A DNA stretch of 19,977 nt, taken from NCBI GenBank assembly GCA_964439835.1, contig CAYTPQ010000067.1:1-19977 (forward strand), given 5' to 3'. This document shows positions 8,316 to 16,076 of this stretch, one piece after another. Origin of the DNA: JAGNLM01 sp964439835 (GTDB taxonomy: Bacteria > Pseudomonadota > Gammaproteobacteria > JAABTG01). The first letter of the stretch is position 1. The number at the start of each line of letters is the position of its first letter. The position numbers and the translations under genes were made by a program. The notes beneath the pieces were generated by a model that worked only from the letters and a program-made list of their open reading frames with translations, did no database searches and was not told where the DNA came from.

Positions 8316-8359
8316 AGTATACGGCAGGGGACGCCCCAGGCAGTCCGGCGGCGGCGTCC
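8316..8359. other. Intergenic hairpin and -10-like sequence between moxR and the DUF58 gene
   Basis: The 56-bp gap between the moxR stop and the DUF58 ATG holds a perfect 7-bp inverted repeat (8329-8335 with 8353-8359, 17-base loop). On the minus strand it is followed by TATACT (8321-8316), a good -10-like hexamer. No clear -35 is seen, and the predicted start would be almost at the ATG. It may be an attenuator, a processing site or an internal promoter. The sequence alone does not decide. Confidence 0.3.
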
Positions 8360-8362
8360 GGC

Positions 8363-9319
<957 letters not shown>

Positions 9320-9375
9320 GGGGCCCTCCTGGGGCGGCGCTCGGGCGGCGGCAGACCCTCGGGCGCGCCGGGCCT

Positions 9376-9403
9376 ACCGCCGCCGGAAGGCGGCATAATA
9401 GCA
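9376..9403 (-). promoter_or_regulatory. Candidate promoter of the moxR-bat operon
   Basis: Read on the minus strand, 9403-9395 is TGCTATTAT, an extended -10 (TGn plus TATTAT). It stands out in very GC-rich surroundings within the 133-bp divergent gap. No good -35 is visible, which an extended -10 can tolerate. A 6-bp stem with a GGAA loop (9379-9394) overlaps the likely transcription start. On the plus strand the same AT-rich patch gives CATAAT (9394-9399), so it could also serve the divergent gene. Confidence 0.35.
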
Positions 9404-9452
9404 ACGTCGCGGCGCATAGGGCGCCGCGCTCTTTCATGGGGGACCGTCGACC

Positions 9453-9875
9453 GTGCGCCACCCGCTCCTCGCCCTCGGCCTGATGGCCGTCCTGGCGGCC
9501 CCCGGCGACGCGGCGGCACAGTACCTGACCGGCAAGGGGCTGCTGGAGCTCTGCGCCCGCCACGGCAAGGAGCCGGCCGCCAACGAAGCCGATGCCCAGG
9601 TCCTGCGCGACGTCACGGTGACGGCCACCTGCCGGGGCTACCTGATGGGCGTCGCCGACCGGGTCGAGGACGACGGCGGGGCTAGCGTCTGCATCCCCCC
9701 GGAGACCACCCTGGGTGACCTGCTCGCCGCGCTGCGCGGCTACGCGGAACGCCACCCGGACGAGCTCCATCGCGCCGCGAGCCAGGTGGTGGCGGGGTCG
9801 CTGCGCCGCTCCTACCCCTGTCCGGCCGCCGGAGGGCCGACCGCCAGCGGACGGGGCGCCGCCCGGGCGCGCTAG
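9453..9875 (+). CDS. Exported Rap1a/Tai-domain protein
   Basis: This 140-aa protein has a signal peptide (about 1-23, ending AAAQ) and a mature domain matching the Rap1a/Tai immunity fold pattern: LLELC at 30-34, CRGYLMGVAD at 60-69, C80-I-P-P, then HPDELHRAASQVVAGSLRRSYPC ending at C123. Four cysteines fit two disulfides. Rap1a-type proteins are periplasmic immunity proteins against type VI amidase effectors in Serratia, but the domain is also common as a lone exported protein. No toxin, amidase or type VI gene is nearby, so an immunity role is not supported here. The start is GTG, 133 bp from moxR on the opposite strand. The last 17 residues are low complexity. Confidence 0.8.
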   Translation: MRHPLLALGLMAVLAAPGDAAAQYLTGKGLLELCARHGKEPAANEADAQVLRDVTVTATCRGYLMGVADRVEDDGGASVCIPPETTLGDLLAALRGYAERHPDELHRAASQVVAGSLRRSYPCPAAGGPTASGRGAARAR

Positions 9876-9928
9876 GGTGTACGCTCGCACAGCGTCCGCA
9901 GGCGGCTGAGCGGCGGCAGGAGGCGAGG

Positions 9929-10750
9929 GTGCTGACGCGCACGTGCTTTGTGGTATCCGATCACACCGGCATCAGCGCCGAGGCCCTCGCCCGCGCGCTG
10001 CTGGCCCAGTTCGGCGGCCTCGAGCTACACAAGGTGACCCTCCCCTTCGTGTACTCCGCCGAGCGGGTCCAGGAGGTGATCGCCCAGGTCGCCCGCGCCC
10101 GGGAGCGCGACGGCGTCCGGCCGCTGGTCTTCAGCACCCTGATCAACCCGGCGCTCCGCCACCAACTGGAGACCGCGGACGCCCTGGTGATGGACTTCTT
10201 CGAGCCGTTCATCGGGCGGATCGAGGCGGAGCTGAGCCAACGCTCCTCCCAACGCATCGGCGGGGCCCACTCGTTCGTCGAGGGTCCGGCCTACCAGCGC
10301 CGGATCGACGCGGTGCACTTCGCGCTCAGCACCGACGACGGGCTGCACTGCGAGCATTACGACGCCGCCGAGATCATCCTCGTGGGGGTGTCCCGTTCCG
10401 GCAAGACGCCCACCTGCCTCTACCTCGCCCTGCAGTACGGGATCCACGCCGCCAACTACCCCGTCACCGAGGAGGACCTGGAGCGCGGCCGACTCCCGGA
10501 GCCGCTGCGGCCCTTCGTCTCGCGGCTCTACGGCCTGACCATCGACCCCCAGCGGCTGCACCAGATCCGCCAGGAGCGCCGGCCCGACAGCCGCTACGCA
10601 GCGCTGGAGACCTGCAAGCGCGAGGTGAAGCAGGTCGAGGGGCTGTTCCAGCGTTACCGCATCCCGAGCGTGAACACGAGCGCGGCCTCGGTCGAGGAGA
10701 TCGCGACCACCGTGATGCAGCGCTCGGGGCTGCAGCGCGAGGCCCTGTGA
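9929..10750 (+). CDS. ppsR: Phosphoenolpyruvate synthase regulatory protein (PSRP, DUF299 kinase/pyrophosphorylase)
   Basis: This 273-aa cytoplasmic bifunctional enzyme is expected to inactivate PEP synthase (PpsA) by ADP-dependent threonine phosphorylation and to reactivate it by Pi-dependent dephosphorylation, so controlling entry into gluconeogenesis. The DUF299 N-terminus (FVVSDHTGISAEALARALLAQF) and the P-loop at 153-160 (GVSRSGKT) are intact, and the length is standard. The GTG start is set by AGGAGG at 9918-9923 with five-base spacing. In proteobacteria such genes usually regulate PpsA rather than PPDK; ppsA itself is not in the window. It is followed, 32 bp on, by a GH15 glucosidase gene, suggesting a carbohydrate-storage context. 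Confidence 0.95.
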   Translation: MLTRTCFVVSDHTGISAEALARALLAQFGGLELHKVTLPFVYSAERVQEVIAQVARARERDGVRPLVFSTLINPALRHQLETADALVMDFFEPFIGRIEAELSQRSSQRIGGAHSFVEGPAYQRRIDAVHFALSTDDGLHCEHYDAAEIILVGVSRSGKTPTCLYLALQYGIHAANYPVTEEDLERGRLPEPLRPFVSRLYGLTIDPQRLHQIRQERRPDSRYAALETCKREVKQVEGLFQRYRIPSVNTSAASVEEIATTVMQRSGLQREAL

Positions 10751-10782
10751 CGGGGCCGGCACAGCGGGCGCAGGGCTGAGGC

Positions 10783-13128
10783 GTGTACGACCGCGCGCAA
10801 CCCGAGTGGGAGGCCGGGGAGGCCTGGGGCGCCCCCGGCTGCGCGCCGACCTGGTCCGGCGGGCGCAAGGACTTCGTCGGCTGCGCGCTCGGCCCGGCCC
10901 GACTCTGGTACACGGTCGGGCAGGGCATCGTCAACGAGGTCTACTACCCGCGCGCCGACACGCCCCAGGTCCGCGACCTCGGCTTCATCGTCGCCGACGG
11001 CCAGGGGTTCTGGGCCGAGGTGCGCCAGCTCGACCGCTACACCCTGGCCCCCGTGGAGCCCGGTGTGCCGGTGGTCGACGTGCTCCACCGCCACGAGCGC
11101 TTCACCCTGCGGCTGCGGGTCTGCCCGGACCCGCGGCGGGACGTATTGCTGGTGCGGGTGGAGCTCGACGGTGACGCCGGGCTCACGCCTTACGTCCTGC
11201 TCGCCCCGCGGCTGGGCGCGAGCGGCCACGACAACCGGGCCTGGGCGGACTGCCACCGGGGCCGGCGGGTGCTGTGGGCCGAGCGCGGACCGTTCGCGCT
11301 GGCGCTGCTCGCCTGTGACGGCGCCCAGCGGGAGGGCCTCGGTCGCACGAGCGTCGGCTTCGCGGGCGCGAGCGACGGCTGGCACGACTTCGCGGCCAAC
11401 GGCAGCATGGCCTGGGCCTGCGGCCGGGCAGGGCCGGGCAACGTCGCCCTGACCGGCGAGCTGGCGACGAACTGCGTGCTCGCGCTCGGCTTTGCCGCCA
11501 GCAAGGCGTCGGCGGCGACCCTGGCGGCCACGGCGCTGGAGCAGAGCTTCGACGAGGCCGAGCGACGGCTGGTGCAGGAGTGGCGGGCCTGGCACGGTCG
11601 CTGCGAGGCCGAGCGGACCTTCTCGCCCGTCCTGCCACCCGCCCTCCAGGCCCCGTTCGCCACCTCGGCGATGGTGCTGAGGACCCACTTGGACCGCACC
11701 TTCCCGGGGGCAATGGTGGCGAGCCTGAGCGTACCCTGGGGCGACTCGGGGGACGCGCGTGACGGCCATCACCTGGTGAGGATTCGCGACCTGGTGGAGG
11801 CGGGCACCGCCCTGCTCGCGATCGGGGCGCTGGAGGAGGCGCGCGACATCCTGCGCTACCTGATCGCCACCCAGGACGCGGACGGCCACTGGGCCTCGAC
11901 CCAGTGGCTCGGCGGCAAGCCCGCCCAGCCTGGCGGCGGGCTGGCGGACACCGCCTACCCGGTGCTCCTGGCCGCCGCCCTGTCCGAGCGCGGCGCGCTC
12001 GCGGGCACCGAGGCCCAGGCAATGGTCGGCCGGGCCCTCGGGTACATCGTTCGCCACGGACCGCTGGTCGCCGGTCCCGGTTGGGAGCGGGCGGGAAGCC
12101 TTGACGCCCACACCCTCGGCGCCTGCATCGCCGCACTGGTCACGGGCGCGCGCTTCCTCGACCAGCACCCGCGCGCCTTCGCCCTGATCGTGGCCGACTT
12201 CTGGAACCAGGGTCTCGAGAGCTGGGCCGCGGCCCGCGGCAGCCCGCTGGCTCGGCGGCTCGGGGTCGGCGGCTACTTCAGGGGCGCCGCCGCGGACCGC
12301 GGCGGCGCCGAGGAGGCGAGCGTGGGGACCGACGCCCTCAGCCTGGTCCGGCTAGGCCTGCGGCGCCCCGACGATGGCCTGGTGCTGGACTCGGTGCGGG
12401 TGATCGACGCCCTGCTGCGGGTACGGACCCCGCGTGGACCGGCGTGGCGGCGCTTCCTGGGCGACCGCTACGGAGAGCACGCGGACGGCCGCCCCTACGA
12501 CGGCGGCGGTCTGGGGCGGGCCTGGCCGCTGCTCAGCGGCGAGCGCGGTCACTACGAGGTGGCGAGCGGCCGTGACGCGCTGCCCTACCTGGAGGCGATG
12601 GCCGCGATGGCGGGGGCCGGGGGGCTCTTCCCGGAACAGGTCTGGGACGGCCCGGAGCTGCCCGAGCGCGGACTCACGCCGGGTCGCCCGACCGGCGCGG
12701 CCATGCCCCTCGCCTGGGCCCATGCCGAGTTCGTGAAGCTCGCCGTCTCCCGCGGCCTCGGCCGCCCGGTCGATCGCGCCGCCGCGGTGTGGCGACGCTA
12801 CCAGGGCCGCAGCCGGCCGGCCGGCGCCGCCGTGTGGGCCACCCACGCCCCGATCGCTACGATCGAGACCGGTCAGCGGCTGCTGGTCTGCAGCCCCCGC
12901 CCGGCGCGGGTGCACTGCAGCGTCGACGGCTGGCGTCAGATCGCGGACCTCTCCACCGGACCGTCCGGCCTGGGCCTGGAGGCCGCGGAGCTGCCGACGA
13001 CCGGGCTGAGCCCCGGGCGGGTGATCGACTTTACCCTGCAGTGGCGCGACAGCGGTGAGTGGCACGGGCGCGACTACCGCGTTCGGGTGGTGGCGCCCTC
13101 CGGGCCCGCCGTGCCCGCACGCGGCTAG
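10783..13128 (+). CDS. GH15 family glucoamylase-like glycoside hydrolase
   Basis: This 781-aa protein has a bacterial glucoamylase/glucodextranase-type N-domain (LWYTVGQGIVNEVYYPRADT), an (alpha/alpha)6 GH15 catalytic domain (about 290-680) and a C-terminal beta extension. Family members release glucose from non-reducing ends of alpha-glucans by inversion. The presumed acid is E435 (GWERAGS) and the base E618 (PEQVWD). Two usual features differ: the second Glu of the WEE motif is Arg436, and the DETAFP-like segment reads ADTAYP. No signal peptide is seen, so it probably acts on glycogen or maltodextrins inside the cell. The GTG start has AGGG at 10772-10775. Exact substrate (glucan, dextran, or trehalose as in some GH15 proteins) is open. 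Confidence 0.88.
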   Translation: MYDRAQPEWEAGEAWGAPGCAPTWSGGRKDFVGCALGPARLWYTVGQGIVNEVYYPRADTPQVRDLGFIVADGQGFWAEVRQLDRYTLAPVEPGVPVVDVLHRHERFTLRLRVCPDPRRDVLLVRVELDGDAGLTPYVLLAPRLGASGHDNRAWADCHRGRRVLWAERGPFALALLACDGAQREGLGRTSVGFAGASDGWHDFAANGSMAWACGRAGPGNVALTGELATNCVLALGFAASKASAATLAATALEQSFDEAERRLVQEWRAWHGRCEAERTFSPVLPPALQAPFATSAMVLRTHLDRTFPGAMVASLSVPWGDSGDARDGHHLVRIRDLVEAGTALLAIGALEEARDILRYLIATQDADGHWASTQWLGGKPAQPGGGLADTAYPVLLAAALSERGALAGTEAQAMVGRALGYIVRHGPLVAGPGWERAGSLDAHTLGACIAALVTGARFLDQHPRAFALIVADFWNQGLESWAAARGSPLARRLGVGGYFRGAAADRGGAEEASVGTDALSLVRLGLRRPDDGLVLDSVRVIDALLRVRTPRGPAWRRFLGDRYGEHADGRPYDGGGLGRAWPLLSGERGHYEVASGRDALPYLEAMAAMAGAGGLFPEQVWDGPELPERGLTPGRPTGAAMPLAWAHAEFVKLAVSRGLGRPVDRAAAVWRRYQGRSRPAGAAVWATHAPIATIETGQRLLVCSPRPARVHCSVDGWRQIADLSTGPSGLGLEAAELPTTGLSPGRVIDFTLQWRDSGEWHGRDYRVRVVAPSGPAVPARG

Positions 13129-13170
13129 GACGCGGCGCGGGCGAAGGGTACGATCCCCGGAGGTGAGCCT

Positions 13171-13851
13171 GTGCCGGAGTCCCCCGTGAAGCGAGCCGTC
13201 CTCTGGACCCTCTGTCTGTGCGCCGCCGCCCCCGCCTGGGCGGAGACCCGCTACGTGACCGACGCTCTCGAGGTCCCCGTGCGCACCGGCAGGACGCTCG
13301 AGAACCGGATCGTGAAGATGCTGCCCGCCGGCACCGCGGTGGAGGTGCTGGGACCCGAGGAGGAAGGGCACCTGCGCATCCGTGCCGGCCGGGGCGTCGA
13401 GGGCTGGATCCTGAGCCGCTACCTGGTGGACCAGCCGGTCGCGCGCGACCGGTTGGCGATGCTGGAGGGCGAGAACACGGCCCTCAGGGCCCAGATGGCG
13501 GAGGCCAACCAGTCCCTCACGACGGCAAACGCCGAGGTCCAGGACCTGCACCGGGCCGGGGCCGCGATGCAGGCGGAGAACACCGCCCTGCGCCAGGAGT
13601 TCGAGGCGCTGCGCCGCGCGGCCGCCCGTCCGGTCGAGGTCGCCCAGGAGAACGAGCGCCTGCGCCGGGAGCTCGAGGCCGCGCGCGAGGAGCTGGCCTC
13701 GGCGGTCGCCCGCGCCGACGCCCTCGGCAACGCGGCCTACCGACAGTGGTTCGTCACGGGGGGTGGGGTCGCGCTGGGCGGGATCCTGTTGGGCCTGATC
13801 CTCCCGCGCATCGCCGCCCGGCGCCGGCGCAGCAGCTGGGATCGCCTCTGA
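13171..13851 (+). CDS. SH3-domain, coiled-coil, C-terminally anchored protein (YgiM/TIGR04211-like)
   Basis: This 226-aa envelope protein has a signal peptide (about 8-24, AAAPAWA), a bacterial SH3 domain (about 27-87, ending EGWILSRYL), a long Ala/Glu/Arg coiled coil (about 92-188), and a C-terminal membrane helix (about 194-212) followed by RRRR. This order matches the YgiM family, whose function is not established. The SH3 part probably binds a periplasmic ligand such as peptidoglycan. The GTG start at 13171 is supported by GGAGGT at 13159-13164, six bases upstream. Another GTG lies at 13186. TACGAT at 13149-13154 could be a weak -10 but has no -35. It converges with the ATPase gene 36 bp away. 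Confidence 0.88.
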   Translation: MPESPVKRAVLWTLCLCAAAPAWAETRYVTDALEVPVRTGRTLENRIVKMLPAGTAVEVLGPEEEGHLRIRAGRGVEGWILSRYLVDQPVARDRLAMLEGENTALRAQMAEANQSLTTANAEVQDLHRAGAAMQAENTALRQEFEALRRAAARPVEVAQENERLRRELEAAREELASAVARADALGNAAYRQWFVTGGGVALGGILLGLILPRIAARRRRSSWDRL

Positions 13852-13887
13852 CCGCGGCGCGAGCGGCCACCGGTGCCGGCCGGGGCA

Positions 13888-14757
13888 CTACCACGGACTG
13901 CCGTCCCCGGCGGCGGGCTCCGGCGGGAGGCTCGCAGCGACGGTACTGATGGTCTCGGCCTTCACCTCGTGGGCGAGCTGAGCCGCGGCGTGGGCCAGGG
14001 CCTCGCCGCAGAGCCGGTTGATGCGCCCGGGAACCCCCATGCTGAGGAAGAACAGCTCCATGTGCGCGAGGGGCAGGAACACGGGGTCGTCCCGCCAGCC
14101 CGCCACCCCCAGCCGGTGCTCCACGTAGGCGATGGTCTCTTCGAGGCTGAAAGGGTTGACCTGGTAAGCCACCGTGATCGCCTGGCGCAGGGACCCGCGC
14201 TCGGGGTCGCGCAGGACCTCCCGGAAGTCCACGTCGGCGAACAGCAGCGCGGGCAACAGCCGGCGCGAGCCGGTCCGCAGCGTGAGCAGGCCCTCCAGCT
14301 CGGCGACGCCCTCGGCGGAGAGGCGCTGGGCCTCGTCCAGGATCAGGTAGACGCGCTTGCCCCCCTGACGCAGGGTCAACAGGTGGCCCTTCAGGGCGGA
14401 GAGGGCCCGTGCCGCAGACAGGCCGTCCAGGGACAGGCCCAGGAGCCGACCCACGGCGGCGGTCAGGCTCGGCAGTCCCTGGGCAGGCACTTCCAGCTGC
14501 GCGGTCACCAGACTGCGAGCCCGAAGCGGACGCCCCAACCGGCGGATCAGGGTCGTCTTGCCCATGCCCGGGCATCCCGTGATGATGACGCTCCCCTGCT
14601 CCTGGCTGAGGCCGAAGCGCAGGTACGCGAGGGCGCGCTTGTGGCCGGGGCTCTCGTAGAAGAAGGCGGGGTCGGGGTCGGGCGCGAACGGTGCGCCGGT
14701 CAGCCCGTAGAAGTCCGCGTAGGCCGGGGTCGCCCGTTTGGGTGCGGCAGAGTGCAC
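13888..14757 (-). CDS. ExeA/GspA-like AAA ATPase
   Basis: This 289-aa P-loop ATPase starts with the family signature (YGLTGAPFAPDPDPAFFY), then Walker A at 61-69 (GCPGMGKTT), Walker B at 136-144 (VYLILDEAQ) and a C-terminal winged or helical part with PGRINRLCGEAL. Relatives are ExeA/GspA secretion ATPases, exosortase-associated ATPases and TniB/MuB transposition ATPases. This one lacks the peptidoglycan-binding tail of ExeA, and no secretion, exosortase or transposase gene is near. The usual LVGQPEL segment is LLFADVDF here. The start is GTG at 14757 with no good Shine-Dalgarno, so it is the least certain start in the window. The gene diverges from the DUF4124 gene across 156 bp, in which I see no clear promoter. 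Confidence 0.85.
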   Translation of the reverse strand: MHSAAPKRATPAYADFYGLTGAPFAPDPDPAFFYESPGHKRALAYLRFGLSQEQGSVIITGCPGMGKTTLIRRLGRPLRARSLVTAQLEVPAQGLPSLTAAVGRLLGLSLDGLSAARALSALKGHLLTLRQGGKRVYLILDEAQRLSAEGVAELEGLLTLRTGSRRLLPALLFADVDFREVLRDPERGSLRQAITVAYQVNPFSLEETIAYVEHRLGVAGWRDDPVFLPLAHMELFFLSMGVPGRINRLCGEALAHAAAQLAHEVKAETISTVAASLPPEPAAGDGSPW

Positions 14758-14913
14758 GGCGCAGAGGTCGAAGGGCTCGAAGTCTCCAGGGGTCGCCCGC
14801 CCGGCGGTCGCCCCGGGGGCCGCCGTGAGGCAGCGAGGCTATCGGCGCCCGCCCGGGCCGCCTTGAGGGGAGTGTACCGGTAGCGTGGCAACGCGCGGCA
14901 GGGAGAGGCGAGG

Positions 14914-15396
14914 GTGAGTGCGGGCCGGCGGCGTCTGCTGGCCTTCGGGCTCGTCGGAGTCGCGCTCGGGGGCCTCGTCTTCGTCCTGCAGGCACCCCCA
15001 CCGGCCGACCCGGCCAGGGTGCCCGAGACGCCGTCGGCCGCCGCGACACCGCCAGGGCCGGGCGCCTCCCCGCCTTCCCCGAACGCCGCGATCTACCGCT
15101 GGCGCGACGACCGGGGCGGCATCCACCTGACCTCGCAGCCACCGCCGGCGGGGGTCCCCGTGGACGTCATCCCCATCGGCGGGGCCACGTCCCCCCCGCC
15201 GGCCCCGGCGCGCGCGCCCGAGGGGGAGCCCCGCCCCCCTCCATCGCCCCGCGCCGCGGACCTGGCGGGGCGACCGCTCGAGGTGTACACGCCCCAGGGG
15301 TTCCAGGAGCTGGTGGAGCGGCTCGGCGACACCCGGCGCGCGATGGAAGAGCGCGACCGCATCCTCGACCAGCTGCAGCGGGAGCTGCGCCCGTGA
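14914..15396 (+). CDS. DUF4124-domain membrane-anchored protein
   Basis: This 160-aa protein has a basic start and one membrane helix (about 7-26), a Pro/Ala-rich linker, a DUF4124 module (IYRWRDDRGGIHLTSQPPP at 60-78), a second Pro-rich linker, and a charged C-terminal helix (EVYTPQGFQELVERLGDTRR region). DUF4124 is a small envelope domain of unknown function, usually anchored or exported. The GTG start is preceded by a GGGAG/GAGG purine tract (14901-14908). Its TGA overlaps the rhomboid GTG (GTGA, 15393-15396), so the two are translationally coupled and perhaps functionally linked, for example as substrate or partner. That link is inference. Confidence 0.82.
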   Translation: MSAGRRRLLAFGLVGVALGGLVFVLQAPPPADPARVPETPSAAATPPGPGASPPSPNAAIYRWRDDRGGIHLTSQPPPAGVPVDVIPIGGATSPPPAPARAPEGEPRPPPSPRAADLAGRPLEVYTPQGFQELVERLGDTRRAMEERDRILDQLQRELRP

Positions 15397-16076
15397 TCCC
15401 GGTCCGCGACGAGAACCCGGTCCGGGTCCTGCCCGTCGTGACCTACACCGTCCTGGCGCTCACGGTCCTGGTGTTCCTGTGGCAGGTCTCGCTGCCTGCA
15501 AGGGGTCAGAAGATGGCGGTGTACGCCTTCGGGATGATCCCGGCGAGCCTGCTCGGCGAGGCGCGGCTGCCGCCGGAGCTCGCCGTCGTGCCGCCCGCCG
15601 CGACCGTCCTGACCTCCATGTTCCTGCACGGGGGGTGGATGCACCTGCTGGGCAACCTCCTCTACCTGTGGATCTTCGGCAACAACGTCGAGGAGGCGAT
15701 GGGGCACGTGCGGTTCGCACTCTTCTACCTGCTGACGGGGACCATCGCCGCCCTGGCCCAGGCCTTGCCGGATCCCGTCTCGACCGTGCCCGTGGTCGGC
15801 GCGAGCGGGGCCATCTCGGGCGTGCTCGGCGCCTACCTCGTCCTCTACCCACACGCCCGGGTGCTGGTCTGGCTGCCCTTCGCGGGACTGGTCCACATGG
15901 CGGCCGCCGTGGTCCTCGGGCTCTGGTTCCTGATCCAGGTGCTGGCCTCCAGCCTCCCCGGCGATTCGGAGGGCGGGATCGCCTTCATGGCGCACATCGG
16001 CGGCTTCGTCGCCGGCATGGTCCTGCTGCCGGTGTTTCGTCGTCGGGGGGTAGCGCTCTGGAGCGCGCGGCGGTGA
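15393..16076 (+). CDS. Rhomboid family intramembrane serine protease
   Basis: This 227-aa multi-pass protein has the rhomboid core: HGGWMHLLGNLLYLWIFG in helix 2, the nucleophile in GASGAISGVLGAY (S138) and the partner histidine in MAHIGGFVAGM (H201). The Ser-His dyad and the HxxGN motif are intact, so protease activity within the membrane is expected. About six or seven helices fit the family. Both ends are GTGA overlaps, with the DUF4124 gene before it and the transporter gene after it. No substrate is identified. The single-span N-terminal helix of the preceding gene product is a conceivable target. Confidence 0.94.
   Translation: MIPVRDENPVRVLPVVTYTVLALTVLVFLWQVSLPARGQKMAVYAFGMIPASLLGEARLPPELAVVPPAATVLTSMFLHGGWMHLLGNLLYLWIFGNNVEEAMGHVRFALFYLLTGTIAALAQALPDPVSTVPVVGASGAISGVLGAYLVLYPHARVLVWLPFAGLVHMAAAVVLGLWFLIQVLASSLPGDSEGGIAFMAHIGGFVAGMVLLPVFRRRGVALWSARR

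Noticed and set aside
13852..13887. Bidirectional terminator between the convergent SH3 and ATPase genes
   Set aside because: Only a 5-bp stem (13873-13877 with 13884-13888) is visible and there is no T-tract on either side.
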